A stretch of DNA of 62,879 nt from Clostridia bacterium (GCA_025997215.1 BNUH01000008.1:1-62879), one strand, 5' to 3'. Positions 1-8,495 are shown, numbered from the stretch's first letter. The notes: generated by a model from the sequence alone, not told the origin. Numbers and translations are program-made.

Positions 1-115
1 TCATCGACGCTGTCAGTTCCTTGACCAAGGCGTGTACTCCGCCCAGATCCTTTACCCCGCGCTCCTCCATCAACTGGCGCAGCAGGCTCTTTTCTCCCTT
101 TGCTTTCTTTGCCAT
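1..115 (-). CDS. IS256-family (mutator-type) transposase, N-terminal fragment
   Basis: Read on the minus strand from an ATG at 115, the frame is open to the window edge and encodes 38 residues beginning MAKKAKGEKSLLRQLMEERG, the typical lysine-rich start of mutator/IS256-type transposases. A GGGAGGGAAG ribosome-binding site precedes the ATG. The DDE catalytic domain would lie outside the window, so activity cannot be judged. The adjacent inverted-repeat end at 159-183 supports the family call. The element has inserted into the fibronectin-III gene to its right. Confidence 0.75.
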   Translation of the reverse strand, partial: MAKKAKGEKSLLRQLMEERGVKDLGGVHALVKELTASM

Positions 116-158
116 TTTCTTCCCTCCCTTAACTCTAGTTTGGTTCTGTTATTGGAGG

Positions 159-183
159 TTTACACATTCTGTGCGGCAGTCTC
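159..183. repeat. Terminal inverted repeat of the IS256-like element
   Basis: Read inward from position 183 the sequence begins GAGACTGCCGCACAGAATGT and continues GTAAA, resembling IS256-family ends (GAGACTG... TGTGTAAA). It lies 44 bp upstream of the transposase start. Immediately outside it the frame of the interrupted gene resumes. The partner end and the target duplication (expected 8-9 bp, starting TCTGTTAT) are outside the window. Confidence 0.65.
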
Positions 184-1200
184 TCTGTTATAAACACGAT
201 CAATCTTGCAGCGTCCAGCGGCAGTATAACGACGAGCGTCAATACAGCCACCGGCACAATGTCGCGGTTTGGTGTTTGGTGTATAGACACCTTAGATGTT
301 TATAGTCTCGAAACTGTTAGTAATACAATAACGCATGTTCAGGCAAGCGCGGTCGGTGCGCCTACTTCCTTTGTGCTGTCGCCCTCCATTGTTGAAACGA
401 CGCTCACCTTAACTTGGAACGGCGCGGCAAGCTCAGCGGGCAATAGTATCACGGGGTATGAAATACAGCTATCCGAATCCACAGATGGATCAACATGGGG
501 CGGGTGGCTGGCGTTTACTTTTATCTCATCTGCATCGACAAACGGCACATATTCAGGGATCAATCCGCCTGCAATACGCGGCGCATACCGCAGGTTCCGT
601 ATACAGACACGCGGCTCTGCCGGTGATAGCCTGTATAGTGATTGGGTTGTGTCCAACGCCGCGCGGCGCAATACACTACCGAATGCGCCAACAACATTTA
701 CCGCTTCTCCAGCGGCGTACTTCAACATCTCGGTTACTCTTTCGTGGCAAGGTACGGTTTCGGGAACAAGCCCAGTAAAACAGTACGTTATTCAGCAATC
801 GACGTCGATAGATGGAACATCTTGGACAGCGTATATCTCGCTCGCTACGGTAACGACTTCCGAACTAAGCGGCTCATATAGTGTTACTCCGTCAAACACG
901 GATGGATTGCGGACACGGTATCGCATTGCCGCCGTCGATACTCTCGACGCAATGTCCGGCTATACAGTCTCGAATATCATCCAGCGGATGAGCAGCCCGA
1001 ACACTCCAATTGTGACGGCTCCGGCGCAAGGCGCTAACCGTTCCATTTCCGCAAACTTAAGGTTCATCATCTTTCCATCGCCACTGTGTCGCACGTACTC
1101 TGCACCACGCCTAACGCTCCACCAGGGCTTGTTCATGAAAATCGAAGATTCCGGTATATACGCTGGTTTTTCAGCACTCGAAATCCATCCAAAAAGCTAA
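184..1200 (+). pseudogene. Fibronectin type III repeat protein, 5' end cut by IS insertion and 3' end degraded
   Basis: The frame is open from the IS junction at 184 (VINTINLAASSG...) and has no start of its own. It contains two FnIII-like units of about 95 residues, marked by TLTWNG / GYEIQLS / RRFRIQTRG and TLSWQG / QYVIQQS / TRYRIAAVD, and the beginning of a third (TPIVTAPAQG). Such Ser/Thr-rich tandem FnIII units occur in phage tail or host-attachment proteins and in surface proteins. After about 1040 the residues stop looking like FnIII, and the frame then runs into the MITE at 1123, so the 3' end is also broken. The parent protein is unknown; a phage or surface origin is inference. Confidence 0.6.
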
Positions 1201-1265
1201 CTAAAAAATGTAGTTAAAAAGCAAGCCGCTGAGCCACATTTCTGAGTTTTCATGAACAAGCTCTG
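1123..1265. mobile_element. 143-bp MITE with 19-bp terminal inverted repeats and 10-bp target duplication
   Basis: The left end CAGGGCTTGTTCATGAAAA (1123-1141) is matched in inverse by TTTTCATGAACAAGCTCTG (1247-1265), 18 of 19 bases. Both ends are flanked by the same 10 bp, AACGCTCCAC, at 1113-1122 and 1266-1275, a clear target-site duplication. There is no transposase inside, so it must have been mobilised in trans. The source family is not identified. It interrupts the 3' part of the FnIII relic and ends 20 bp before the promoter of the peroxidase gene. Confidence 0.85.
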
Positions 1266-1284
1266 AACGCTCCACAACAAGCTC

Positions 1285-1312
1285 TTGACATTTTTTGGTA
1301 CCGTGGTAATAT
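1285..1312 (+). promoter_or_regulatory. Sigma-A-type promoter for the glutathione peroxidase gene
   Basis: TTGACA (1285-1290) is followed after 16 bp by TAATAT (1307-1312), about 30 bp before the ATG. The -35 box starts 10 bp after the MITE target duplication. Confidence 0.7.
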
Positions 1313-1344
1313 ATAACGTAAAACCAGATTAAGGGAGAAATAAT

Positions 1345-1800
1345 ATGCCTATATACGATTACAGCTACACCAGCATAGAGGGCAAAACAGTGCCGCTGTC
1401 CGACTATAAGGGCAAGGTTCTGCTGATTGTCAACACTGCCAGCAAGTGCGGGTTCACGCCGCAATTCGCGGGTTTGCAGCAGCTTTGGGAAACGTACCGC
1501 GAGCGTGGGCTTGTGGTAATCGGATTCCCCTGCAATCAGTTTTTGCACCAAGACCCCGGCGACAATGCGCAGATACAAGAATTTTGCACAGTCCGCTACG
1601 GAGTGACTTTCCCCTTATCACAAAAAATCGACGTGAAAGGCGCGAACGCACATCCGCTGTTCAAGGAATTGTCTGGCGGCAAAAACATCAAGTGGAACTT
1701 CGCGAAGTTTCTCGTTGACCGTTCGGGGAAGCTCGTCGAGCGCTTCGGTTCCACCACAAAACCGGAGCAGCTTGTTCCGCACATCGAAAAACTGCTGTAA
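1345..1800 (+). CDS. Glutathione peroxidase family thiol peroxidase
   Basis: The 151-residue product matches the bacterial GPx (BsaA-like) family over its full length. Peroxidatic Cys35 lies in NTASKCGFTPQ, the second block is GFPCNQF (residues 60-66), and the Trp-Asn pair is WNFAKFLVDR (W117, N118). It is the Cys form, not selenocysteine. Cys81 in IQEFCTVRYG is at the position of the resolving Cys of thioredoxin-dependent GPx enzymes, so reduction by thioredoxin rather than glutathione is likely. It has no signal peptide and is probably cytoplasmic, removing hydrogen or organic peroxides. AAGGGAG precedes the ATG. It probably forms its own transcription unit. Confidence 0.93.
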   Translation: MPIYDYSYTSIEGKTVPLSDYKGKVLLIVNTASKCGFTPQFAGLQQLWETYRERGLVVIGFPCNQFLHQDPGDNAQIQEFCTVRYGVTFPLSQKIDVKGANAHPLFKELSGGKNIKWNFAKFLVDRSGKLVERFGSTTKPEQLVPHIEKLL

Positions 1801-1821
1801 GTGGATTAAAGGATGTGAAAA

Positions 1822-1917
1822 ATGGAGTATCAAGAATATCGTACTTCGATAAATAAGCTCATGCAAAACGCAAGCTCAAAATACGCAAAGGCCGCCAGAA
1901 ACTATCGAAAGGAATGA
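1822..1917 (+). CDS. Possible 31-residue small protein
   Basis: An ATG at 1822 behind AAAGGATG opens a 31-codon frame (MEYQEYRTSINKLMQNASSK...), rich in Tyr, Lys and Arg and predicted helical. It lies 21 bp after the peroxidase stop and 10 bp before the acyltransferase start, so it could be a small gene in the same transcript or the stump of a longer gene. I recognise no family. Confidence 0.25.
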   Translation: MEYQEYRTSINKLMQNASSKYAKAARNYRKE

Positions 1918-1927
1918 AACGATAGAA

Positions 1928-2467
1928 ATGATGGAAAACTTGTCATTTGACGAACTGCTAAAAATGAATTGCTTTTCCGCGGATTCGGTGGAGCGAAGCC
2001 GTGCGGCGGAATTGCTGGAGCGGCGGTATTGCAGCGAAATCAACTGTGTGGATATGGATGAAAGCGTTCTTTTCGCGCATCACGCGCGAGGCTGTACGGT
2101 TGTGGCGGCGAAAATCTGCAAAAACGTGGTGATTTTTCAGAACGTCACGATTGGCTCAAATCTGCGGTATAACAAAATTCAAAGTAGATGGGAAAACGTT
2201 GGGACACCGATTCTCGCAGAGGGCGTAATCATTGCGGATGGGGCAAAGATTCTCGGCCCCATCATAATCGGCGAGAACACGGTCGTTGGCGCGGGCGCGA
2301 TTATTACGAAGGATATTCCACCGAATAGCGTCGCCTATGGCGTGAATCAGTATAAGCCAAAATCTCCGGAATATGATCTTGTTTTTCACCCTAACATGAT
2401 TTCCGGCGAGGTAATAATGCGGGTGAACGCGCAACGCGTTGCGGAGTTTGATAGGACGTGGAATTAG
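1928..2467 (+). CDS. Hexapeptide-repeat (left-handed beta-helix) acyltransferase, serine acetyltransferase-like
   Basis: The 179-residue protein has a helical N-terminus and then hexapeptide repeats from about residue 55 to 140 (CTVVAAKICKNVVIFQNVTIG, GTPILAEGVIIADGAKILGPIIIGENTVVGAGAIITKDIPPNSVAYG). The terminal I-T-K-D-I-P-x-N-S-V-x-x-G block is the classic end of the CysE/LacA/NeuD-type acetyl-CoA beta helix. The usual catalytic His-Asp region of CysE is only partly recognisable (FAHHARGCTVV). It is shorter than CysE (about 220-270 residues), so the acceptor could be serine, a sugar or another amine. The start rests on ATG 1928; the ribosome site is weak. Confidence 0.7.
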   Translation: MMENLSFDELLKMNCFSADSVERSRAAELLERRYCSEINCVDMDESVLFAHHARGCTVVAAKICKNVVIFQNVTIGSNLRYNKIQSRWENVGTPILAEGVIIADGAKILGPIIIGENTVVGAGAIITKDIPPNSVAYGVNQYKPKSPEYDLVFHPNMISGEVIMRVNAQRVAEFDRTWN

Positions 2468-2589
2468 CGACCAGTAACCGCGCTCTTATCGGCAGGTGAA
2501 ACCACCGAGGGTGTGGGTATATAGCATGGCGCTTCGCAACCCCTGACCGCCTTTCACACAGCAGTCACATTTCAACGCGTGAAAGAGTA

Positions 2590-2618
2590 TTGACTTAATT
2601 CAATCAGCATAATATACT
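2590..2618 (+). promoter_or_regulatory. Sigma-A-type promoter for the flavodoxin-tetR unit
   Basis: TTGACT (2590-2595), 17-bp spacer, TATACT (2613-2618). It lies about 70 bp upstream of the GTG start at 2689. Nothing else is recognisable in the gap 2468-2688. Confidence 0.65.
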
Positions 2619-2688
2619 AAGCGAGTAGCCGATGAATCGCACCGACTACATTCGATATGAGAAAGATGTTAAAGAAGGAGGGGTTTCC

Positions 2689-3141
2689 GTGGCCAGTAAG
2701 TACCTGGTTGTTTACTATTCGCGGACAGGAGGCAGCGAGCGTCTGGCAAAAGCGCTGCAGAAGAAACTGGGGAGCGATATCGATCGCATTGGGTACGCGA
2801 AGACAGAGAAGGTCTCATTCATTTCGGCCGCCCTTCAGGCTGCTCGCAAGGCGACCGCGAAGTTTACGGGCGAGATGCATAATGCGGCCAAGTATGACAA
2901 AGTATACTTTGTCTCGCCCGTGTGGGCTGGCGCGCTCGCTACCCCTATCCGCAGTTATATGTCCTACTATAAGGATAGCATCAAGTCCTATGAGCTGCTG
3001 GTAACTTGCGGCAGTTCAGGATTGGAAGGCGCGGCGAAGGACGCGCAGACTGTAATTGGTAAGCCTGCTGCGAATGCGGAGCAGTTTACTGCCAAGGAAG
3101 TCAAGCAAGGCAGCTTTAACCTGGATAAGTTCGCTGCGTAA
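2689..3141 (+). CDS. Flavodoxin-like protein
   Basis: With the GTG at 2689, placed 5 bp after AAGGAGGGG (2675-2683), the product is 150 residues: VASKYLVVYYSRTGGSERLAKAL... The YYSRTGGSERLA segment is the phosphate-binding P-loop of flavodoxins and the FMN-dependent quinone reductase (WrbA-like) fold. KYDKVYFVSPVWAGALATPIRSY is the second flavin-contact loop, and VTCGSSG the third. It probably binds FMN and shuttles electrons, or acts as a small NAD(P)H quinone reductase. An upstream in-frame start at 2632 exists but lacks a ribosome site. It is 15 bp upstream of the TetR gene and probably cotranscribed, which suggests a redox or drug-stress response. Confidence 0.82.
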   Translation: MASKYLVVYYSRTGGSERLAKALQKKLGSDIDRIGYAKTEKVSFISAALQAARKATAKFTGEMHNAAKYDKVYFVSPVWAGALATPIRSYMSYYKDSIKSYELLVTCGSSGLEGAAKDAQTVIGKPAANAEQFTAKEVKQGSFNLDKFAA

Positions 3142-3156
3142 GCGGGAGGTCACTTG

Positions 3157-3744
3157 ATGCCAAGGGTAACAAAACCGGTGGAGGAACGGCGGCAGGAGAT
3201 CATCGATACCGCAAGAAAACTGTTCTCGGAAAACGGGTTTGACAAGACTCAGGTGGCGGATATTTCAGCCCATATCAATGTGGCGCAAGGGTTGGTTTAT
3301 CACTACTTCAAGTCCAAGACAGATATTCTGTACGCGGTCATAGATGAAATCGCCGCCGAACGATTCACTCTGATAGAGCAAAAACTGGCGGCTCATCAAG
3401 GTTCCGCTTTGGATGGATTGACGCTTTTGCTCAGCAGCCGTCCGAATTACGACTGCAACGACAAGCTGATCCCCAGTTTGCGCAGCGACGCGGCGCTCAT
3501 CGAGTATTGCTCCAAAAAAATGTCGGCGGCGTCGCTGTCTCATTTGCTTGCGCTTATTGAAAGAGGGAATGCGGACGGCTCATGGCATTGTGAGTATCCC
3601 AAGGAAACCGCGGTATTCATCCTGCAGGGATTCAGCGGCTTGATGGGATTGTTGGAAACGCCCGAGCATGAACCGCCAAAGGTACAGGCGTTTACGAATA
3701 TCATATTCCGCATCTTGGGCACGGATCCAGCGCCGCCGTCATGA
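3157..3744 (+). CDS. TetR/AcrR-family transcriptional regulator
   Basis: A 195-residue protein with an N-terminal TetR helix-turn-helix at about residues 12-58 (RRQEIIDTARKLFSENGFDK, VADISAHINVAQGLVYHYF) and a variable ligand-binding C-terminal domain. The ATG at 3157 is 7 bp behind GGAGG; the TTG one codon upstream is less likely. It sits directly before two multidrug-type ABC exporters, so it probably represses them until a toxic ligand binds. The inverted repeat at 3772-3800 is a candidate operator. The ligand is unknown. Confidence 0.92.
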   Translation: MPRVTKPVEERRQEIIDTARKLFSENGFDKTQVADISAHINVAQGLVYHYFKSKTDILYAVIDEIAAERFTLIEQKLAAHQGSALDGLTLLLSSRPNYDCNDKLIPSLRSDAALIEYCSKKMSAASLSHLLALIERGNADGSWHCEYPKETAVFILQGFSGLMGLLETPEHEPPKVQAFTNIIFRILGTDPAPPS

Positions 3745-3771
3745 CATCCGCCGGATAAGCGCGGCATTATT

Positions 3772-3800
3772 AAGGTCTGCTATAATGAGAGGTAGACCTT
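3772..3800 (+). promoter_or_regulatory. Extended -10 promoter embedded in an inverted repeat: candidate TetR operator
   Basis: AAGGTCT (3772-3778) and AGACCTT (3794-3800) form a 7-bp inverted repeat with 15 bp between the arms. Inside it lies TGCTATAAT (3778-3786), an extended -10 element with no clear -35. A repressor on the repeat would cover the -10. The alternative reading is a weak terminator after tetR, because a short T run follows the right arm. Confidence 0.45.
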
Positions 3801-3885
3801 TTCATTGCAGAAAATATGAATGAATTCAGTCGAATTTGTCGGTTTTTGCCAGTGAACCCAATATCTACAAGGAGGGCTATGATCA

Positions 3886-5646
3886 GTGCTCAAAATACTC
3901 AAGCACCTAAAACCCAAGGAACTGTGGCAGATGCTGCTAAGCCTGGTATTCATCGTCGCGCAGGTATGGCTTGATCTGAAACTGCCGGACTATATGTCGG
4001 AGATAACCAGGCTCACCCAAACAGCGGGCAGTGAGATGAGCGAGATCTGGAAAGCGGGAGGCTTCATGCTGCTGTGCGCGCTGGGCAGTCTCGCCACCGC
4101 GTTCATCGTCGGGTTTTTCGCCGCCAGGATCGCGGCATCTTTCTCACAGCGAGTTCGCGGTTTGATATTCCACAAGGTCGATTCCTTCTCGATGGAGGAG
4201 ATCAACCGCTTCTCAACGTCCAGTTTGATCACCCGTTCCACGAACGACGTGACGCAGATTCAGATGCTCGTCACGATGGCGCTGCAGGTACTGATCAAAG
4301 CGCCGATCATGGCGGTGTGGGCGGTAACGAAGATAGCGGGCAAGGGGTCTGAATGGTCGCTTACGACGGGCGTCGCTGTGGTGATCCTGGTGGCGGTTAT
4401 AGGGTTGCTCATGGTATTCGTGATGCCGAAGTTCCGCAAGATGCAAACCTTGACCGATAACCTCACGCGCGTCACAAGGGAGAACCTGACAGGGCTGCGC
4501 GTCGTCAGAGCGTACAACGCCGAAGGCTATCAAAACGATCGTTTCGAGGCTGCCAATAATGAACTGACTGGCACGCAGCTATTCACCAACCGCGCTATGG
4601 CGGTCATGATGCCGATGATGACGGTTATCATGAGCGGACTGCCGCTGGCCATCTATTGGATAGGCGCGCATCTGATCAACTCGGCGGGCGCGGTAGATAG
4701 ATTGACGCTGTTCTCCAACATGGTTGTGTTTTCGTCCTATGCCATGCAGGTGATCATGTCGTTTATGATGATGGTCATGATGTTCGTAATGCTGCCCAGA
4801 GCCAGTGTTTCAGCCAAGCGTATCAACGAGGTGCTGGATACCGTGCCAACCATAGTGGGCGGCAGGATGACCGACGGGATGGCGAAGCGCAAGGGTGAGG
4901 TGCAGTTCAACCATGTCAGTTTCAAGTATCCGGATGCCGCCGACTATGTCCTTCATGATGTCAGCTTTACGGTAAAGCAGGGGGAAACCATCGCGTTCAT
5001 AGGTTCCACCGGCAGCGGCAAATCAACGGTGATCAACTTGGTACCCCGCTTCTTCGATGCCACGGAAGGCGAGGTGCTCGTTGATGGCGTTAATGTTAAA
5101 GACTATCAACTGGAGGCACTCTATAACAAAATCGGGTATGTGCCTCAAACGGCGGTTATGTTCAAGGGTACTATCACTTCAAACGTTGCCTTTGGCGATA
5201 ATGGAAAAGGCAGTTTCGCTTCAGACCAGGTCAAAGCGTCCGTGCGTATCGCGCAAGGCACGGATTTTGTGGAGAAGATGGACGGCGGATACGATGCGGA
5301 CATCGCGCAAGGCGGCACCAACGTATCCGGCGGACAGAAGCAGCGGCTGGCTATAGCCCGCGCCGTCTGCCGCAAGCCGGAGATATACATATTCGACGAC
5401 TCCTTCTCCGCGCTGGACTATAAGACCGACCGCGTTCTGCGCAGCGTTCTGAAGAAAGAAACCGCCGGTGTTACCAGCATGATCGTCGCCCAGCGCATCG
5501 GCACTATTATGGATGCGGATCAGATCATCGTGCTGGATGAAGGAAAGGTGGTAGGCAGCGGCAAGCATAAAGAACTGCTGGAAAACTGCCCGGTTTACAG
5601 AGAAATTGCGGTCTCTCAATTAAGCGAAAAGGAGCTTGCGTCATGA
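3886..5646 (+). CDS. Heterodimeric ABC exporter subunit with degenerate catalytic site (BmrC/TM287-like)
   Basis: The 586-residue half transporter has an N-terminal six-helix exporter domain (about residues 15-320) and a C-terminal nucleotide-binding domain. Walker A is GSTGSGKS (373-380) and the signature VSGGQ (480-484) is intact. The Walker B catalytic Glu is replaced: IYIFDDS with Asp505. The switch His is Gln536 (VAQRIGT). This is the pattern of the degenerate partner in heterodimeric multidrug exporters such as TM287/288, BmrCD and LmrCD. The GTG at 3886 lies 10 bp after AAGGAGGG; ATG 3879 is out of frame. The next gene overlaps by 4 bp and supplies the matching partner. Confidence 0.92.
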   Translation: MLKILKHLKPKELWQMLLSLVFIVAQVWLDLKLPDYMSEITRLTQTAGSEMSEIWKAGGFMLLCALGSLATAFIVGFFAARIAASFSQRVRGLIFHKVDSFSMEEINRFSTSSLITRSTNDVTQIQMLVTMALQVLIKAPIMAVWAVTKIAGKGSEWSLTTGVAVVILVAVIGLLMVFVMPKFRKMQTLTDNLTRVTRENLTGLRVVRAYNAEGYQNDRFEAANNELTGTQLFTNRAMAVMMPMMTVIMSGLPLAIYWIGAHLINSAGAVDRLTLFSNMVVFSSYAMQVIMSFMMMVMMFVMLPRASVSAKRINEVLDTVPTIVGGRMTDGMAKRKGEVQFNHVSFKYPDAADYVLHDVSFTVKQGETIAFIGSTGSGKSTVINLVPRFFDATEGEVLVDGVNVKDYQLEALYNKIGYVPQTAVMFKGTITSNVAFGDNGKGSFASDQVKASVRIAQGTDFVEKMDGGYDADIAQGGTNVSGGQKQRLAIARAVCRKPEIYIFDDSFSALDYKTDRVLRSVLKKETAGVTSMIVAQRIGTIMDADQIIVLDEGKVVGSGKHKELLENCPVYREIAVSQLSEKELAS

Positions 5647-7508
5647 GCCAAAGTGTAAACGCACAAAGAAGCGCGCCCGGCAGGGGCGGTATGCGCGGCG
5701 GGCCGGGTGCGATGAGCAGCCCGACGGAAAAGGCGCAGGATTTCAAAGGCACATGGGGCAAGCTGATCCGTTACTGCAAGCGGTATCTGCCCTTTATCGT
5801 GATTGCGCTGATTATCGCGGCTGGCAGCACGGTTCTGCAGATAATCGGTCCGGATAAGCTCAAAGATATGGCCAACGAGGTGGCGAAAGGGCTTCCGGCG
5901 CTGATCGACGGCGTGCCCGTTCTGGGCGCGATCGACCTTTCTGTCGTAGGGAGCATCGCCATGCTGCTGGTGTTCTTCTATGCAGGGTCGGCGATACTCA
6001 GCTTCGCCGAGAACTATATGATGGCGACCATAACTGCCAGGATTTCCAAGAATATGCGCAGCGACATCTCCGGCAAGATCAACCGTCTGCCGCTCAAATA
6101 TTTTGACGGAACGAGTCATGGCGATGTGTTGTCGCGCGTGACCAACGACGTTGACGCGATCGGCCAGACGCTCAACCAAAGCATTGACTCGCTGGTGCGC
6201 GCGGTCGCGATGTTTGTTGGGTCGCTGATCATGATGTTCTATACCAACTGGATATTGGCGCTCACCGCGACTGTTTCCAGCCTGCTGGGGTTCGCGCTGA
6301 TGATGGTGATCATGTCCAAGTCGCAGAAGTATTTCAAGGCGCAGCAAGAGGGCTTGGGCGCCATCAATGGGCATATCGAGGAGATCTATTCGGGCCACAA
6401 TGTAGTCAAGGCCTACAACGGCGGCAAAGCCGCGAAGGAAACCTTTGACGGTATCAACCAAACCCTGTACAACAGCGGCTGGAAATCCCAGTTCATGTCG
6501 GGCATGATGATGCCTTTCATGAGTTTCATAGGTAACTTCGGGTACGTGGCGGTTTGCGTGGTCGGCGCGGCGCTGGCGATGAACGGCAGTATTTCATTCG
6601 GCGTGATCGTCGCGTTCATGATGTATGTGCGTCAATTTACCCAGCCGCTGTCGCAACTGGCGCAGGCTATGCAGAGTTTGCAGCGTACCGCCGCTGCTGG
6701 CGAGCGCGTGTTCGCTTTCCTTGATGAAGATGAATTGACGGATGAGAGCCAGAAGGCGAAACGGCTGGGCAGCGTGAGCGGCGATGTCGAGTTCAAACAT
6801 GTTATGTTTGGATATGAAAAGGATAAGATGATCATCCATGATTTCTCCGCGAAGATAGACGCGGGGCACAAGATCGCGATCGTCGGTCCGACCGGCGCGG
6901 GTAAGACCACGATTGTCAACCTCCTTATGCGCTTCTATGAATTGAACGGCGGTGAGATCCTGCTGGACGGCATACCCACCCATCAGGTGACAAGGGAAAA
7001 CGTGCATGAGCAGTTTTGCATGGTGCTGCAGGATACCTGGCTCTTTGAAGGGACGATCAAGGAGAACATCATCTATTCAAAGCCCGGCGTGACCGATGAG
7101 CAAGTCAAGGACGCCTGCAAAGCGGTGGGATTGCACCACTTCATCCGAACGCTCCCCCAAGGTTATGACACCGTGCTGAACGATAAGGCCAGCCTGTCGC
7201 TTGGGCAGAAGCAGCTTGTCACCATTGCCCGCGCCATGATCCAGAACGCGCCGTTGCTCATACTGGATGAGGCGACCAGTTCAGTCGATACGCGCACGGA
7301 ACGCATTGTACAGGAGGCTATGGATAAATTGACCGCCGGGCGCACGTCGTTCGTCATCGCGCATCGGCTGTCCACAATAAGGAACGCCGACATGATACTG
7401 TTCATGAAGGATGGCGATATTGTGGAAAGCGGCAAACATGAGGATTTGCTGGCGAAGGGCGGATTCTACGCGGAGCTGTACAACAGTCAGTTTGAACAGG
7501 CGGCATAA
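5643..7508 (+). CDS. Heterodimeric ABC exporter subunit with consensus Walker motifs (BmrD/TM288-like)
   Basis: A 621-residue half transporter starting in an ATGA overlap with the upstream gene, behind AAGGAG. After a Gly/Arg-rich 35-residue N-terminus come six membrane helices and then the ATPase domain: Walker A GPTGAGKT (415-422), Walker B LLILDEAT with catalytic Glu543, and switch His574 (IAHRLST). Its ABC signature is abnormal, LSLGQ (518-522) instead of LSGGQ. Paired with the upstream subunit, the complex would have one hydrolytic site (this Walker A/B plus the partner's VSGGQ) and one degenerate site. Substrates are probably hydrophobic drugs or lipids, exported through the cytoplasmic membrane. 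Confidence 0.92.
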   Translation: MSQSVNAQRSAPGRGGMRGGPGAMSSPTEKAQDFKGTWGKLIRYCKRYLPFIVIALIIAAGSTVLQIIGPDKLKDMANEVAKGLPALIDGVPVLGAIDLSVVGSIAMLLVFFYAGSAILSFAENYMMATITARISKNMRSDISGKINRLPLKYFDGTSHGDVLSRVTNDVDAIGQTLNQSIDSLVRAVAMFVGSLIMMFYTNWILALTATVSSLLGFALMMVIMSKSQKYFKAQQEGLGAINGHIEEIYSGHNVVKAYNGGKAAKETFDGINQTLYNSGWKSQFMSGMMMPFMSFIGNFGYVAVCVVGAALAMNGSISFGVIVAFMMYVRQFTQPLSQLAQAMQSLQRTAAAGERVFAFLDEDELTDESQKAKRLGSVSGDVEFKHVMFGYEKDKMIIHDFSAKIDAGHKIAIVGPTGAGKTTIVNLLMRFYELNGGEILLDGIPTHQVTRENVHEQFCMVLQDTWLFEGTIKENIIYSKPGVTDEQVKDACKAVGLHHFIRTLPQGYDTVLNDKASLSLGQKQLVTIARAMIQNAPLLILDEATSSVDTRTERIVQEAMDKLTAGRTSFVIAHRLSTIRNADMILFMKDGDIVESGKHEDLLAKGGFYAELYNSQFEQAA

Positions 7509-7541
7509 ATGGTAAACGCAGTACGCACAAGGAGGAAAGCG

Positions 7542-8495
7542 ATGCCAGTACTACAGATCGACCATTTGACCAAGGATTTTGGCAGCGGGCGCGGGGTATT
7601 TGATGTGACATTTAACGTTAACAAGGGTGAGGTGTATGGTTTTCTCGGTCCCAACGGGGCCGGGAAAACCACAACCATCCGGCATATCATGGGCTTCTCG
7701 CGTCCGCAGCAGGGACATACGTCGGTAAACGGTATGGATAGCTGGGAGAGGCACTATGACATCCAGCGCGATGTAGGATACCTGCCGGGTGAAATCGCGC
7801 TGCCGGAGGCGCTGACGGGCACGCAGTTCATCAAAATGATGGCGGAGCTGCGCGGTATGAGGGATATGGCATATACTCAATCTCTTATAAAGAAGTTTGA
7901 GCTTGAGCCGTCTGGCGGTCTGAAGCGCATGTCCTTGGGCATGAAGCGCAAACTGGCTATCGTTACGGCTTTCATGCACGATCCCGCGATACTCGTGCTG
8001 GATGAGCCGACCAGCGGGCTGGACCCGATGATGCAGGACATCTTCATCAGCTTCATTAACGAGGTAAAAGCGCGCGGCAAGACAATCCTGTTGTCGAGCC
8101 ATATCTTTTCAGAGGTGGACGCGACATGCGACCGCATCTCAATCATAAAGGATGGGCGGTTGGTATCGACATTTGTGGCTAACGACCTGCGCCATAGTGA
8201 GAGCAAGACGTTCAAAGTTGAATTCGCATCCAAGGCGGAATTCGAGCGTTTCCGCGAAGAGGCGGAGTATACCAAGCGGCTGAATGTTGTTTCGGTGAAA
8301 CGGCATCGCAATCAAGCCAAGATCCGTATTGATGATGCGGAGGTAAATAAACTAGTATCGATACTGGCGGACTATCAGCTGCTTTTCTTCTCTGAAATCA
8401 AGTTTACCCTGGAGGATTACTTCATGAAGTTCTACGACCGCAATACAACCGCAGAGGTGGCTATGCAGGGAGGTGCCGCGAATGCCGCGCACTGA
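7542..8495 (+). CDS. ABC-2 type exporter ATP-binding protein (first of two)
   Basis: The start is ATG 7542, 5 bp after AAGGAGG; an in-frame ATG at 7509 lacks a ribosome site. The 317-residue protein has Walker A GPNGAGKTTT, a CcmA/YxlF-type signature SLGMKRK, Walker B LVLDEPTSG and the SSHIFSEVDATCDR switch region, then a C-terminal domain of about 110 residues common in drug/bacteriocin-type ATPases. It overlaps the next ATPase gene by 14 bp. The two are paralogous and probably act as a heterodimer on the single permease at 9387. Confidence 0.9.
   Translation: MPVLQIDHLTKDFGSGRGVFDVTFNVNKGEVYGFLGPNGAGKTTTIRHIMGFSRPQQGHTSVNGMDSWERHYDIQRDVGYLPGEIALPEALTGTQFIKMMAELRGMRDMAYTQSLIKKFELEPSGGLKRMSLGMKRKLAIVTAFMHDPAILVLDEPTSGLDPMMQDIFISFINEVKARGKTILLSSHIFSEVDATCDRISIIKDGRLVSTFVANDLRHSESKTFKVEFASKAEFERFREEAEYTKRLNVVSVKRHRNQAKIRIDDAEVNKLVSILADYQLLFFSEIKFTLEDYFMKFYDRNTTAEVAMQGGAANAAH

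Noticed and set aside
339..728. 129-codon minus-strand frame opposite the FnIII relic
   Set aside because: The plus-strand frame shows clear FnIII repeats; the antisense frame has no ribosome site or family match.
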